Assembly (NCBI RefSeq): GCF_002993025.1
Contig: NZ_NXGI01000002.1
Span: forward strand, 378,394 to 442,393
DNA: 64,000 bases
Source: Arcobacter cryaerophilus gv. crypticus
GTDB taxonomy: Bacteria; Campylobacterota; Campylobacteria; Campylobacterales; Arcobacteraceae
Direction: 5' to 3'
Shown here: positions 1-9,576 of the stretch, piece after piece
Layout of the letters: the number at the start of each line of letters is the position of its first letter
Numbering within the stretch: the first letter of the stretch is position 1
Program-made: the position numbers and the translations under genes
Notes under the pieces: model-generated
The model's input: the letters and a program-made list of their open reading frames with translations, nothing else
Told to the model about the DNA's origin: nothing
Database searches by the model: none

Positions 1-1150
1 TTAAATCATGAGCAACTCCAGCTGCTCTTAAGTTTGGTCCAGAAATACCATTTGCAAGTGCAAAATCAGCTTTTATAACCCCAATATCTTGAGTTCTATC
101 ATGGAAAAGTTTATTATGAGCTATTAAAGATAAAACATCTTCTATAGCTTTTTCAGATGTTTTTAAAACTTCTTCTAAATCTTTGTCAAAACCATCATAT
201 AAATCAAACTCTAAACCACCAATTCTTGTATAAGTATTTGTAAGTCTAGCACCTGTAAGTTTTGATAATAAATCATAAGCTTGATCTCTTGCTCCAAATA
301 AGTACCATAAACTTGTAAGACCACCTAAATCAACCATATTTGCAGCATTACAAACAAAGTGGTCAATTATACGGCTTAATTCACCAAGTACAACTCTTAT
401 CATTTTTGCTCTTGGACTTATTTCAATTTTCATCATATCTTCAATTGCTTTTGCCCATCCGATATTATTTAAAATAGCACTACAATAATTTAATCTATCT
501 GTATATGGTATTACTTGTGAATAAGTGTGGTGCTCACAGGCTTTCTCAAAACCTCTATGTAAATATCCAATTTCTGTCACACAAGCAGCTATTGTTTCAC
601 CTTCAAGTGCAACAAAGTTTCTTATAGTTCCGTGACTTGCTGGATGAGAAGGTCCAACATTTAAAAGCATTAAATCAGATATCTCTTCATCTGTATAGCC
701 TTTTGATTTAAGAAGCGGTAACATCTCATCCATTAAATCTTCAGTTTCTGTACAAATTTGACCTTGAGTTATTTTGTAATCTTTTCTTAAGGGATGACCA
801 ACAAATTGTTTATGATTTAAAACTCTTTTTAAATTTGGATGATTTAAAAATATAACACCATATTGATCATAAGCTTCTCTTTCAGCCCAATTTGCAGAAT
901 CAAAAATATCGCAAACTGTATCAATACTTAAAGTCTCATCACTTACAAATGCTTTTACAGTAGTCTCTTTTTTAAAATCAGAGCTTCTTAAAACATAAAC
1001 AACTGCAAATCTTGATGGTGTAGAATCTGGAAATTTTGAGTAATCAACTACTGTCATATCTAAAAGAATTATAAAATCTTCATCTTTTTTTAATCTTAAA
1101 AGAGTAGATTTTAAATCTTTTGAATCAACTAATAAATCACACTTAAGCAT
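1..1150 (-). CDS. nuoCD: NADH-quinone oxidoreductase subunit C/D fusion (partial, 3' end outside window)
   Basis: Complex I subunits of the peripheral arm fused in one chain. Translating the minus strand from the ATG at 1150 gives about 383 residues with no stop before the window edge. The first ~150 residues are NuoC-like ([14 protein letters not shown], then GHPLRKDY). A linker of about 40 residues follows, then NuoD begins with [14 protein letters not shown] and continues with the 49-kDa-subunit helices lining the quinone site. An AAGGAT ribosome-binding site sits about 7 bases before the ATG, and the gene overlaps the end of nuoB by 8 bp, so the two are translationally coupled. Fusion of C and D is seen in E. 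coli; in Campylobacter and Helicobacter the two genes are separate. The C-terminal part of NuoD lies beyond position 1. Confidence 0.93.
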   Translation of the reverse strand, partial: MLKCDLLVDSKDLKSTLLRLKKDEDFIILLDMTVVDYSKFPDSTPSRFAVVYVLRSSDFKKETTVKAFVSDETLSIDTVCDIFDSANWAEREAYDQYGVIFLNHPNLKRVLNHKQFVGHPLRKDYKITQGQICTETEDLMDEMLPLLKSKGYTDEEISDLMLLNVGPSHPASHGTIRNFVALEGETIAACVTEIGYLHRGFEKACEHHTYSQVIPYTDRLNYCSAILNNIGWAKAIEDMMKIEISPRAKMIRVVLGELSRIIDHFVCNAANMVDLGGLTSLWYLFGARDQAYDLLSKLTGARLTNTYTRIGGLEFDLYDGFDKDLEEVLKTSEKAIEDVLSLIAHNKLFHDRTQDIGVIKADFALANGISGPNLRAAGVAHDL

Positions 1151-1658
1151 CTAAAAATCCTTTGTATTCTTTAACTCTATCTTTAATAATTGACTCATTT
1201 TTAGCTTTTTCTTGAATTCTCATAATTGCATCAAGAACAGCTTCTGGTCTTGGAGGACAACCAGCAACGTACTCATCAACTGGAATAATCTCATCAATTC
1301 CTTGAACAGTCGCATAATTATCATAAAACCCACCGCTACAAGCACATGCTCCCATAGATATTACCCATTTTGGTTCACACATTTGCTCATAAATTTTTTT
1401 TAAAATTGGAGCTTGTTTGTATGAAATAGTTCCAGCAACTATTAATAAATCTGCTTGTCTTGGAGAAAATCTTACAACTTCGGCTCCAAATCTTGAAACA
1501 TCGTATCTTGAAGCAGCAACTGCCATAAATTCAATACCACAACATGCAGTTCCAAATGCCATAGGCCAAAGAGAATATGACCTTCCCCAGTTAATAGCTG
1601 CATCTAACTTTGTTGTAAGTATGCTATCGCCTAAACTTGATTCAACTCCTAATCCCAT
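1143..1658 (-). CDS. nuoB: NADH-quinone oxidoreductase subunit B
   Basis: Carries the terminal N2 iron-sulfur cluster of complex I, which passes electrons to the quinone. The 171-residue chain has the family's cluster ligands: the adjacent pair C39-C40 ([10 protein letters not shown]), C105 in [10 protein letters not shown], and C134 in AGCPPRPEA. Length is normal for bacterial NuoB. It overlaps nuoA by 10 bp upstream and nuoCD by 8 bp downstream, consistent with one tightly coupled operon transcribed leftward. Confidence 0.97.
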   Translation of the reverse strand: MGLGVESSLGDSILTTKLDAAINWGRSYSLWPMAFGTACCGIEFMAVAASRYDVSRFGAEVVRFSPRQADLLIVAGTISYKQAPILKKIYEQMCEPKWVISMGACACSGGFYDNYATVQGIDEIIPVDEYVAGCPPRPEAVLDAIMRIQEKAKNESIIKDRVKEYKGFLDA

Positions 1659-2011
1659 GATAAAGCCTTTTTCTTATAGATATAAATTAATCCAATAAAT
1701 AACAGTCCCATAAAGATAAACATCTTAAATAGTCCAGCAACTCCTAGATCAACAACATTTACAGCCCAAGGAAACATAAAAATCACTTCTACATCAAAAA
1801 GTAAAAATGAGATAGCAACTAAATAGAATTTTACAGAAAATCTATTGTTTGTTGTTCCAATAGGATTCGTAATTCCACTTTCATAGACATTGTTTTTCAT
1901 AACAGAGTCTTTGTTTTGAGGACCAATAAATTTGGTAAGCATAAAAACAACTGCAAGAATTACCCCAATGGCAATAAATATAGCAGATGCTAAGATTAAT
2001 TCAGCAGACAT
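1649..2011 (-). CDS. nuoA: NADH-quinone oxidoreductase subunit A
   Basis: Small membrane subunit of complex I at the junction between the peripheral and membrane arms. The 120 residues show three hydrophobic segments (about 3-25, 62-84 and 90-112) and the conserved acidic stretch [14 protein letters not shown] in the second one. It is the first gene of the operon. An AGGAAAG ribosome-binding site precedes the ATG, and AT-rich TATATT/TATAAA boxes lie about 20-35 bases upstream in the 276-bp divergent spacer shared with the next gene. That spacer also contains the inverted repeat TAAGCTTT/AAAGCTTA at 2176-2200. Confidence 0.95.
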   Translation of the reverse strand: MSAELILASAIFIAIGVILAVVFMLTKFIGPQNKDSVMKNNVYESGITNPIGTTNNRFSVKFYLVAISFLLFDVEVIFMFPWAVNVVDLGVAGLFKMFIFMGLLFIGLIYIYKKKALSWD

Positions 2012-2287
2012 CTTCTTTCCTATTTTTATAAAATATAATCAGACTTTGATTGTACACAAATTTTTTAAACTAAACAATTTTAATGCGGTTTTATAATCAA
2101 TTAAAAATATAAGTGTGAAAAAATGTAATACTTTCTAATCTTGACAAATTAACTCTGCTTAAAATATCTAAAATATAAGCTTTTTCTTAATTAAAGCTTA
2201 ATTTAAATTTGCTACAAAAAGGAACATCAAGAGATATTAAAGAAGATAATGATAGAGTAAAATCTTACTTAAACCAAAGGAAAAATT

Positions 2288-4102
2288 ATGAAAAGAGCAA
2301 TAGCACTTTTAGAAAAACACAATCTTTTAAAAATAATTTCTGATGAATTAGATATAAATTTAGAAATACCACACATTGCATATATAGAGGTTAAAAAGCC
2401 CGATTCAAAAGCAATTTTATTTACAAATGCAGTTGATAGAAAAAATGAAAAAAAATTTAAAGAGCCAGTATTAATGAATGTTTTTTGTAATGAAGAGGCG
2501 GTTAAACTTTTTATTGGGGATGGAGATAAAATTGGTAATGAAATAGAGAGTTTATTAAAATTAAAACCTCCTGTTACTTTTAGTGAAAAACTATCAACTT
2601 TGGGTAAATTATTCTCACTTAAAAATACAATTCCAAAAAAAATTAAAAGTAAAGGTTCTTGTCAAGAAGTTATAAAACTTGGAAGTGATGCAAAACTTAG
2701 TGATTTACCAGTTATCCAAACTTGGGAAGATGATGCTGGAGCTTTTATTACTATGGGACAAGTTTATACTCAAAGTTTAAATGGTGAACTTAAAAATCTT
2801 GGTATGTATAGACTTCAAGTATTTCCTGATAATACTCTTGGAATGCATTGGCAAATACATAAAGATAGTAATCACTTCTTCCATGAATATAAAAAAGCTG
2901 GTAAAAAAATGCCTGTAAGTATTGGAATTGGTGGAGATCCTATGTATATTTGGTGTGGACAAGCACCGCTTCCTATTGGTATTTTTGAGCTTATGCTTTA
3001 TGGATTTGTTAAAAACTCTCCAGCAAGGCTTGTAAAATCAATTACAAATGATATTTGGATTCCTGAAGATAATGACTATGTTATAGAAGGATTTGTTGAT
3101 ACAAGTAAACTAAAAATTGAGGGTCCTTTTGGAGATCATACTGGTTATTATACTTTAGATGAAGAGTTTCCTTTTATGGAAGTAAGTGCAATTACAAGCA
3201 AAAAAGATCCAGTATTTTTAGCAACGGTTGTAGGAAAACCACCACTTGAAGATAAATATATGGGATATGCAACAGAGAGAATATTTTTACCACTTTTAAA
3301 AACAACTGCACCTGATTTAATTGATTATTATATGCCTGAAAATGGTGTTTATCATAATCTTATTTTAGCAAAGATAAATAGTTTTTATCCAGGGCATGCA
3401 AGTCAAATGATGCATGCATTTTGGGGAGTAGGGCAAATGAGTTTTGTAAAACATGCTATTTTTGTAAATAATGATGCTCCAAAATTAACTTCACATGATG
3501 AAATTATTAAATACATTTTAAATAGAATCAATATTGAGGACATTTTAGTTTCAAAAGGAGTTGTAGATCATCTTGACCACTCAAGTGCTAAATTTGCAGT
3601 TGGTGGAAAATTGGGACTTGATTGTACAGGGAAAGAGATAGATGAGCTAGGAATTACACTTTTAGAAGATAATGAACTTTTAAACAAAATGCAAAATATA
3701 AGTAAAGAGATAAAAGGACTTAAGCAATACTATACAGATACAAAAAATCCAGTTTGTGTTATAAGTGTAGAAAAAACAAGAAGTCAAAAATATCTTTTTG
3801 AGGAGCTAAAACCACTATTTTCTCATATAAAAATTTTAGTAATTGTGGATGTTAAAGCAAATGATTTAGAAAATCCATATATGTTAATTTGGAGAGTTAC
3901 AAATAATATTGATTCAAATAGAGATTTATTTGTAGAAGGAAACACTCTGTGTCTTGATGGAACAAATAAAAACTCTTTAGATGGTTTTACTAGACGTTGG
4001 CCAGGAGATGTAAATTGTACAAAAAGTGTTATTGATAGCTTAAGAGAACGAAATATTATTGATATTGATGATGAGTTCATAAAAAAACATCAATTGTATT
4101 AG
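2288..4102 (+). CDS. ubiD: UbiD-family decarboxylase (probable menaquinone biosynthesis decarboxylase)
   Basis: UbiD enzymes use prenylated FMN to decarboxylate aromatic acids. The 604-residue protein carries the family's cofactor and metal-binding region (GMYRLQVFPDNTLGMHWQ at about 173-190) and the catalytic acidic loop EGPFGDHTGYYT at about 279-290. In Campylobacterota the close homologue is assigned to the futalosine menaquinone route, decarboxylating 1,4-dihydroxy-6-naphthoate (MqnL). That assignment fits the nucleosidase gene at 49344-50042, whose Campylobacter homologue acts in the same route. The start has an AAAGG site 6 bases upstream. It stands alone, divergent from nuoA and ended by a strong hairpin. 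Confidence 0.9.
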   Translation: MKRAIALLEKHNLLKIISDELDINLEIPHIAYIEVKKPDSKAILFTNAVDRKNEKKFKEPVLMNVFCNEEAVKLFIGDGDKIGNEIESLLKLKPPVTFSEKLSTLGKLFSLKNTIPKKIKSKGSCQEVIKLGSDAKLSDLPVIQTWEDDAGAFITMGQVYTQSLNGELKNLGMYRLQVFPDNTLGMHWQIHKDSNHFFHEYKKAGKKMPVSIGIGGDPMYIWCGQAPLPIGIFELMLYGFVKNSPARLVKSITNDIWIPEDNDYVIEGFVDTSKLKIEGPFGDHTGYYTLDEEFPFMEVSAITSKKDPVFLATVVGKPPLEDKYMGYATERIFLPLLKTTAPDLIDYYMPENGVYHNLILAKINSFYPGHASQMMHAFWGVGQMSFVKHAIFVNNDAPKLTSHDEIIKYILNRINIEDILVSKGVVDHLDHSSAKFAVGGKLGLDCTGKEIDELGITLLEDNELLNKMQNISKEIKGLKQYYTDTKNPVCVISVEKTRSQKYLFEELKPLFSHIKILVIVDVKANDLENPYMLIWRVTNNIDSNRDLFVEGNTLCLDGTNKNSLDGFTRRWPGDVNCTKSVIDSLRERNIIDIDDEFIKKHQLY

Positions 4103-4113
4103 AAATTCAAAAA

Positions 4114-4148
4114 AGATAAAAAGAGCTACCAAAATAGCTTTTTTTATC
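4114..4148. terminator. Bidirectional terminator between ubiD and tex
   Basis: The arms GATAAAAAGAGCTA and TAGCTTTTTTTTATC close a CCAAAA loop. A-tract and T-tract flank the stem on opposite sides, so it can stop transcription from both convergent genes. Confidence 0.85.
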
Positions 4149-4164
4149 ACAATTAATTAAATAT

Positions 4165-6288
4165 CTATTTTAAACTAATACCAACCCTTTGTTTTTCCAA
4201 ATCCACACTTATAACTTTTAGATTTTCAAGATTTTGATTTATACTTAAAACTTCACTTGGATGAGAAACTCTTTTTTGGCTAATTTGTGAAATATGAAGT
4301 AGGGCATCATTTTTTAGTCCAATATCTACAAAAGCACCAAAATCAGTTATATTTCGGACAATTCCATTCAAAATAAATCCCTCTTTTAAGTCGTTTATAT
4401 CCAAAATATCATTTGAAAATTTTACTTGATTAAACTCTGTTCGCACATCATATCCTGGCTTGAGCAATTCATTTACTATATCTTTTAGTTTTAAAATAGA
4501 ACAATTTAGCTCAAGTGCCATTTTTTCAAAATCTTTTATCTCTTCTAGCTCTTTAATAGTATATTTTTTTTGTAAAATTGAAGTAAGCTCATAATCTTCA
4601 GGATGAATAGCAGTATTATCTAAAATTGATTTTCCATCTTTAATTCTCAAAAATCCAACACTTTGAATAAATGCTTTTTCTCCTAAACCTTTTACTTTTA
4701 AAAGTTGCTCTTTTGAACTAAATTTTTTGATTTTTTCTCTATGTTCAACTATATTTTGAGCTAATTTTTCACTAATTCCAGATATAAAAGATAGAAGCTT
4801 ATATGAAGCAGAGTTTAAATCAACTCCAACTTTGTTTACTAAATCTATTGTTATATTCTCTAATTTTTTTTCTAGCTCTTTTTGATTTATATCGTGTTGG
4901 TATTGACCAATTCCTAGTGATTTTGGGTCAATTTTAACTAATGCTGCCATTGGGTCTCTTAGTCTTTGTGCAATAGATATAGCTCCTCTTATTGTTACAT
5001 CAAGGTTTGGATACTCCAAAGAAGCTATTTTTGAAGCCGAATAAACACTAGCTCCAATTTCACTAACTATTGCATAATTTACTTCAAAATTCTCTTTTTT
5101 TAACTCTTCATTTTTTAATAACTCATCAATAAAATTTGCAGTTTCTCTTGAAGCAGTACCATTTCCAATAGCAATAGCGGTAATTTTATATTTTCTAATA
5201 AGTTCTAGTACTATTTTTGATGAATTTATTAAATCCTCTTTAGGTTTTGTAGGATATATAACAGAACTATCTAAAAAATATCCATTTTCATCAATAACTG
5301 CAAGTTTACAACCAGTTTTAAATCCAGGGTCAATTCCTAAAATTACTTGATTTACAAGTGGAGCTGTAAGAAGTAGCTCTTTTAGGTTTTTTCCAAATAG
5401 TTCTATGGCTTCAATTCCAGCTTTCTCTTTTAGGTTTGAAATAGCCTCTCTTTTTAAAGTAGGTAGTAACAATCTTTTTAAACCATCTTTGTAAGCATCA
5501 AATACTAACTCTTTTGAGCTAGAAGCATTTGTAGGAATTTTGTATTTTTTAATATTTTCTAAAATATGATTTTCATCAATTTCAACTTTAAGTGATAGTT
5601 GCTTTTCATTTACAGCTCTTAAAATTGCTAAAACTCTATGAGATTTTATATATTTTATTTTTTCATTTGTATTTGCAAAATTTGAATAAAGACCATTTTT
5701 ATCAAAATCTTTTGTAGGACTTACTTCTAAAACTCCCCAATTTTGGATTAAATTTCTTAAAACTTCTTTTGATTTAAAATCATCTGCATATCTTTGAGCT
5801 ATTATATCTTTTGCTCCATTTATTGCTTCGTTTATGGTTTTTATATTTTCATTTAAAAATTGATTCGCTTTTTGTTCACACTCTTCTTTTGTATATTTCA
5901 TACTTTGAATAATATTTGCTAGTGGTTCAAGTCCATTTTCTAAAGCAGTTGTAGTTCTTGAAGATTTTTTATCTTTAAATGGTGCATAAATATCTTCCAA
6001 AGCTTGTAAAGTTGTAGCTTCATCTAAAAATTTTATTAGTTTTTCATCTAAAAAGTTTTTTTCTTTTAATAGATTTTTTATCTCATCTCGTCTTTGAATT
6101 AATTTTTTTGAATATTCAAAAACCTCTTCAAATATCCTAAGTTCAATATCACTTGCACCATTTGTAAACTCTTTTCTATATCTTGCAATAAAAGGAATAG
6201 TGCATCCTTCATCAAGAAGTTTTATTATATTTTCAATAATATTTATAGGTAAATTTGTTTTGTCTTTTAGTAGTTTTATTAAATTCAT
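4165..6288 (-). CDS. tex: Tex-family RNA-binding transcription accessory protein
   Basis: Tex is a cytoplasmic RNA-binding protein linked to transcription and RNA quality control. The 707 residues follow the family plan: a helical N-terminal Tex region, a YqgF/RNase-H-like domain from about 317 (VILGIDPGFKTGCKLAVID), helix-hairpin-helix repeats around 480-570 (ISGISEKLAQNIVEHREKI), and a C-terminal S1 domain from about 636 (GIVRNITDFGAFVDIG). Length is slightly short of E. coli YhgF but within the family range. It is convergent with ubiD and preceded by a small hypothetical gene and a hairpin, so it is probably its own transcription unit. Confidence 0.95.
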   Translation of the reverse strand: MNLIKLLKDKTNLPINIIENIIKLLDEGCTIPFIARYRKEFTNGASDIELRIFEEVFEYSKKLIQRRDEIKNLLKEKNFLDEKLIKFLDEATTLQALEDIYAPFKDKKSSRTTTALENGLEPLANIIQSMKYTKEECEQKANQFLNENIKTINEAINGAKDIIAQRYADDFKSKEVLRNLIQNWGVLEVSPTKDFDKNGLYSNFANTNEKIKYIKSHRVLAILRAVNEKQLSLKVEIDENHILENIKKYKIPTNASSSKELVFDAYKDGLKRLLLPTLKREAISNLKEKAGIEAIELFGKNLKELLLTAPLVNQVILGIDPGFKTGCKLAVIDENGYFLDSSVIYPTKPKEDLINSSKIVLELIRKYKITAIAIGNGTASRETANFIDELLKNEELKKENFEVNYAIVSEIGASVYSASKIASLEYPNLDVTIRGAISIAQRLRDPMAALVKIDPKSLGIGQYQHDINQKELEKKLENITIDLVNKVGVDLNSASYKLLSFISGISEKLAQNIVEHREKIKKFSSKEQLLKVKGLGEKAFIQSVGFLRIKDGKSILDNTAIHPEDYELTSILQKKYTIKELEEIKDFEKMALELNCSILKLKDIVNELLKPGYDVRTEFNQVKFSNDILDINDLKEGFILNGIVRNITDFGAFVDIGLKNDALLHISQISQKRVSHPSEVLSINQNLENLKVISVDLEKQRVGISLK

Positions 6289-6323
6289 AAATTTTTCTTT
6301 TCTTATTTTTTGGAAATTGTAGC

Positions 6324-6354
6324 TAAATTCATAAGCAAGCAGCTTATGAATTTA
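6324..6354. terminator. 13-bp perfect hairpin upstream of tex
   Basis: TAAATTCATAAGC and GCTTATGAATTTA pair perfectly around a 5-base loop (AAGCA). It lies just after the end of the small minus-strand gene at 6377 and before tex. A T-tract is weak on the minus strand, so terminator function is probable rather than certain. It could also be a processing site between the two genes. Confidence 0.6.
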
Positions 6355-6376
6355 AATCTTAAGGTTTTTTAGTGCC

Positions 6377-6604
6377 TCAATCTTCTATTAAACTTGCTTT
6401 ACTAGTTGGCGTAAAACTATCGCTATAATCAAAGCTATCATATTCGCTATAATCAACAGTAAAAATTTTAGGATATCCCAACTTTACAAGCTCTTTATCG
6501 ATGTTTTCTTCACTTAATCTATTTTTTACTTTATCCATAATTTGCTCAATATGTTCTTCTTGTACATTAGCCTCTTTTAAATCATAAATAATAGCTAAAT
6601 TCAT
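6377..6604 (-). CDS. Small hypothetical protein, 75 aa
   Basis: Not recognised. The chain begins MNLAIIYDLKEANVQEEHI, is rich in acidic residues, and ends with a low-complexity tail of Asp, Ser and Tyr (DYSEYDSFDYSDSF). No membrane segment or signal peptide is visible, so it should be cytoplasmic. A good AAGGGA ribosome-binding site precedes the ATG. It starts 20 bases after the M42 peptidase gene on the same strand and probably shares its transcript. The match of spacing, start signal and terminator-like hairpin makes a real gene likely. Confidence 0.7.
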   Translation of the reverse strand: MNLAIIYDLKEANVQEEHIEQIMDKVKNRLSEENIDKELVKLGYPKIFTVDYSEYDSFDYSDSFTPTSKASLIED

Positions 6605-6624
6605 TTTTCCCTTCTTTTTTAAAA

Positions 6625-7713
6625 TTAAATATTAACACTCTTTATATAAAAACTACTCAAAATAAAAATAATTGCCTTGATAGATTCAATAGAAGCTGTC
6701 TCATCAACTGTATGATAACCTGTTGTTGGAATTTGCAAGGTTGAGCCTTGAATTTGTCCATTTGATTCCATAACAAGTCTTCCTAGCTCTGTACTTCCAA
6801 TACTAAGAGGTTTTAATCCCTCTTTTTCTCTTAATTTATTTTTTTCAATTATAAACTTATCTTTACAAGAAAATGATATTTTATTTTTCTTACAAAATTT
6901 TTTCAACTCTTTTAAAATAGGTGATTTAAACTTTGCATTTACATCTTTATTTCTTAAAACTACAAGTTGCTTATCGGCTTCTTCTCTATTTTCAAAAGGA
7001 CTTGTATCAAGAACAACTAGTTTATCTGTTGATATTTTATTTTTTTTAAACCATTCGTGAACAAATCTCCAACTCTTTCCAGCTTCTTCTTGAGCTGTAA
7101 AAAAAGCAGTTCCAGCAAATCCATGCTGATAAAGATATAAAATAATTGCAGCACTTAAAACATTGTCAAGTTGTGCAGAGATTAAATTTCCATTTTGTTT
7201 AAGCTTATCCACAAAAGCAATTGGAGTGCCAGGAAGTAGGTGATTTAACCCATCTATTTTAAATATTAGATTATTTATCTCTTCTTTTAAAAAAGCATCT
7301 GTAATTTTCCCAATACCTAAATAGCCTCCACTAAATGGCTCGTAAGCATGAACGCTTTGATTTATATATCTTTGTGAAATTTGTTGAAAAGTTTGTTCTG
7401 AAAGTGAATTTCCTCTTAAATCAGAGCGATTTTTTGCTAAAAAAGCTGCAAACTGGAACTCATTTGGACCGGTACAAATAACACCATGTCTATCTATGTG
7501 TGCACTTAAGATACCATTTGATGGATCTTTTCCACTAGCAACTAAAAGTCCATCATAATGCTCTGTTTTTATACCAATCTCTTCAAGTTCTCTTTTTAAG
7601 TAAAGTAAAAAAGAGTGCTCAGCTCCTGTAACAGAAGGAACCCGAATAAGTTGTTTTAGCAAATCTAAAAATAGAGTAAAATCTTTTGGCTCATTTGAAA
7701 ATGAAGCACTCAA
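6625..7713 (-). CDS. M42-family metallopeptidase (glutamyl aminopeptidase/deblocking aminopeptidase type)
   Basis: A cytoplasmic dinuclear-metal aminopeptidase by family. In the 362 residues the expected ligands are visible: H72 and D74 (SAHIDRHGV), the bridging D183 (SAQLDNVLSAA), the catalytic and ligand pair E209-E210 (TAQEEAGKSW), D236 (VVLDTSPF) and H334 (TTGYHTVDET). No signal peptide is present. Substrate cannot be read from sequence. It is divergent from the sirohaem reductase, and a small hypothetical follows it. Confidence 0.88.
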   Translation of the reverse strand: MSASFSNEPKDFTLFLDLLKQLIRVPSVTGAEHSFLLYLKRELEEIGIKTEHYDGLLVASGKDPSNGILSAHIDRHGVICTGPNEFQFAAFLAKNRSDLRGNSLSEQTFQQISQRYINQSVHAYEPFSGGYLGIGKITDAFLKEEINNLIFKIDGLNHLLPGTPIAFVDKLKQNGNLISAQLDNVLSAAIILYLYQHGFAGTAFFTAQEEAGKSWRFVHEWFKKNKISTDKLVVLDTSPFENREEADKQLVVLRNKDVNAKFKSPILKELKKFCKKNKISFSCKDKFIIEKNKLREKEGLKPLSIGSTELGRLVMESNGQIQGSTLQIPTTGYHTVDETASIESIKAIIFILSSFYIKSVNI

Positions 7714-7870
7714 ACTATTCTCCTAAAGTTTTATAGAATAAAAGTTTATTCTGTGGTGGAATTATAAACTATATTTTAAATATTAATCTAAAAAAGAGCT
7801 TAAATTTATCTATAATTTACTATAGTTATTTAATCAAGATTATTTTAATTTGTATTTAAACTTTTCGAGA

Positions 7871-7876
7871 TATAAT
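7871..7876 (+). promoter_or_regulatory. -10 promoter box of the sirohaem reductase gene
   Basis: A perfect TATAAT lies 33 bases before the chosen ATG at 7910 in the divergent spacer. As usual for sigma-70 promoters in Campylobacterota, no clear -35 box is visible. Confidence 0.55.
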
Positions 7877-7909
7877 TACACAAAAATTACAATTATAATA
7901 AGGAATAGT

Positions 7910-9493
7910 ATGGCACAATTATCAGAACTTGAACTTTTAAAAGCTTCAAGAAATCCGCTTAGAGTAATAGACGATTTATACAAAGAAGCATTAGAAGGAA
8001 TTCCTTTGAAAGATGAGTATATTGGGCTTTTAAAATGGTACGGAATGTATCCTCACATAAATAAAGATGGATTAGAAGATAAAAAATATTTTATGAAAAG
8101 AATAAAATTAGTTGATGCTAGAATGAACTTAGAACAACTAAGAGTTATGGGAGAAATTGGACAAAAATATGCTCAAGGTTTGGTTGATTTTACAACAAGA
8201 CAAAATGTTCAGTTTCACTATATTGAAATAAAAGATATTCCAGCTATTTTTGATTTACTAAATAGTGTAAACCTAACTTCAAGAATGGCATCAGGTGATG
8301 GTCCTAGACCTATTATGACATGTCCTGTTACTGGGATTGATGAAGGTGAGATTTATGATGTTCAAGAGCTTTTAAAAGAGGTTGATGCATATTTTGATAA
8401 AAATGATGATAGATTTTGTAACTTTCCACGAAAATATAAAATAGGAATTAGTGGTTGTAAATGCCATTGTGCTGCACATGAGATTCAAGATGTTGCTTTT
8501 ACAGCTTTTAAAACAGAAGATGGTGAAGTTTTATTTGATTTAACTATTGGTGGTGGATTGTCAAAATCAAAACAAATAGCAACAAGAGCAAATAAATATG
8601 TAAAACCAGAGCAAGTTTTAGATGTAGCAGTTGCTTGTGCAGAAATTTTTAGAGATAATGGAAATAGAGATAATAGAAACAAAGCAAGAGTTAGACACCT
8701 TTTAAATGATTGGGGAATTGAAAAGTTCGTAGAGGAGATTGAAAAAGCAATTGGATACAAACTTCAAGATGGTTTAGAAGCTCCAGTTGTTGCATCTTTT
8801 GAAAATAGAAATCACTTTGGAATAAACAGACAAAAACAATCAGGGCTTTCTTATGTTGGATTTGCAACAAATTCAGGAAGAGTTGCTGGAGAGGATTTTG
8901 TAAAGTTTTATGAAATTTGTAAAAAATATGGTGCTGGTGGAGTTGCACTTACAGCAACTCAAAATTTTTTAGTTTATGATATAAAAGATGAATTTGTTCA
9001 ATCTTTGGCAGATGAATTTGAAGCTTTAGGTTATCCATATGCACCAAATCCATTTAGAGCAAGATTACAATCATGTACAGGAAAAGAGTTCTGTAAATTT
9101 GGTATAACTGAAACAAAAGAGTTTGCAAAAAAAGTTGTTCTTGAGCTTGAATATAGATTTCCAGATTTCAAAGAAGATGTAACTATAGCTATTTCTGGTT
9201 GTGGAAATACATGTTCTCATCCACAAATTGCTGATATTGGATTTGTTGGAGCTATGATTAGACACGAAGGACAAAGAGTTGAGGGTTATGATGTACTTTT
9301 AGGTGGAAATTTAGAAGGTACAAGTAAAAGTAGAATTGCTAGAAAAATTGGTGTAAAAGTTCCTTCAAATGGTCTTGTTGATTATATAGAAAAGCTTATT
9401 AATGACTATAAAAATGATAATTTGGGACAAGAAAGATTTAAAGATTATTTAGCAGTTTTACAGCCAGTTGGTTCTGTAGAAGATAGTGAATAA
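7910..9493 (+). CDS. Ferredoxin-type nitrite/sulfite reductase (sirohaem, 4Fe-4S)
   Basis: Catalyses six-electron reduction of nitrite or sulfite in assimilation. The 527-residue chain has the two-fold repeated ferredoxin-like plus catalytic domain plan. The sirohaem/4Fe-4S cysteines follow the CX5C...CX3C rule at C389, C395, C431 and C435. Substrate-pocket residues include TTRQNVQFHY near 95 and NFPRKYKIGISGC near 171-183. The start at 7910 is chosen because AAGGAAT sits just upstream; reading further to 7850 would add 20 unlike residues without a ribosome-binding site. Neither nitrite nor sulfite can be assigned confidently, as no cys or nas genes lie beside it. Confidence 0.85.
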   Translation: MAQLSELELLKASRNPLRVIDDLYKEALEGIPLKDEYIGLLKWYGMYPHINKDGLEDKKYFMKRIKLVDARMNLEQLRVMGEIGQKYAQGLVDFTTRQNVQFHYIEIKDIPAIFDLLNSVNLTSRMASGDGPRPIMTCPVTGIDEGEIYDVQELLKEVDAYFDKNDDRFCNFPRKYKIGISGCKCHCAAHEIQDVAFTAFKTEDGEVLFDLTIGGGLSKSKQIATRANKYVKPEQVLDVAVACAEIFRDNGNRDNRNKARVRHLLNDWGIEKFVEEIEKAIGYKLQDGLEAPVVASFENRNHFGINRQKQSGLSYVGFATNSGRVAGEDFVKFYEICKKYGAGGVALTATQNFLVYDIKDEFVQSLADEFEALGYPYAPNPFRARLQSCTGKEFCKFGITETKEFAKKVVLELEYRFPDFKEDVTIAISGCGNTCSHPQIADIGFVGAMIRHEGQRVEGYDVLLGGNLEGTSKSRIARKIGVKVPSNGLVDYIEKLINDYKNDNLGQERFKDYLAVLQPVGSVEDSE

Positions 9494-9506
9494 AAATTGT
9501 GCTAGT

Positions 9507-9541
9507 AAAGTTGAGTTTTCTTTCTGAACTCTCAACTTTTT
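9507..9541. terminator. Terminator after the sirohaem reductase gene
   Basis: A stem AAAGTTGAG/CTCAACTTT is followed by TT. It lies 14 bases past the stop codon, between two convergent genes. Confidence 0.7.
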
Positions 9542-9576
9542 AGTAACTATTTCATTTTTTTATGAATAAAATAGTT

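Noticed and set aside
2191..2330. Open frame upstream of the UbiD gene reading LLQKGTSRDIKEDNDRVKSY
   Set aside because: It has no start signal, is in a different frame from the gene, overlaps it, and matches no family I know. It could be a gene remnant, but support is too weak.
7850..7909. N-terminal extension of the sirohaem reductase
   Set aside because: It contains the -10 box and has no ribosome-binding site; the ATG at 7910 has AAGGAAT.
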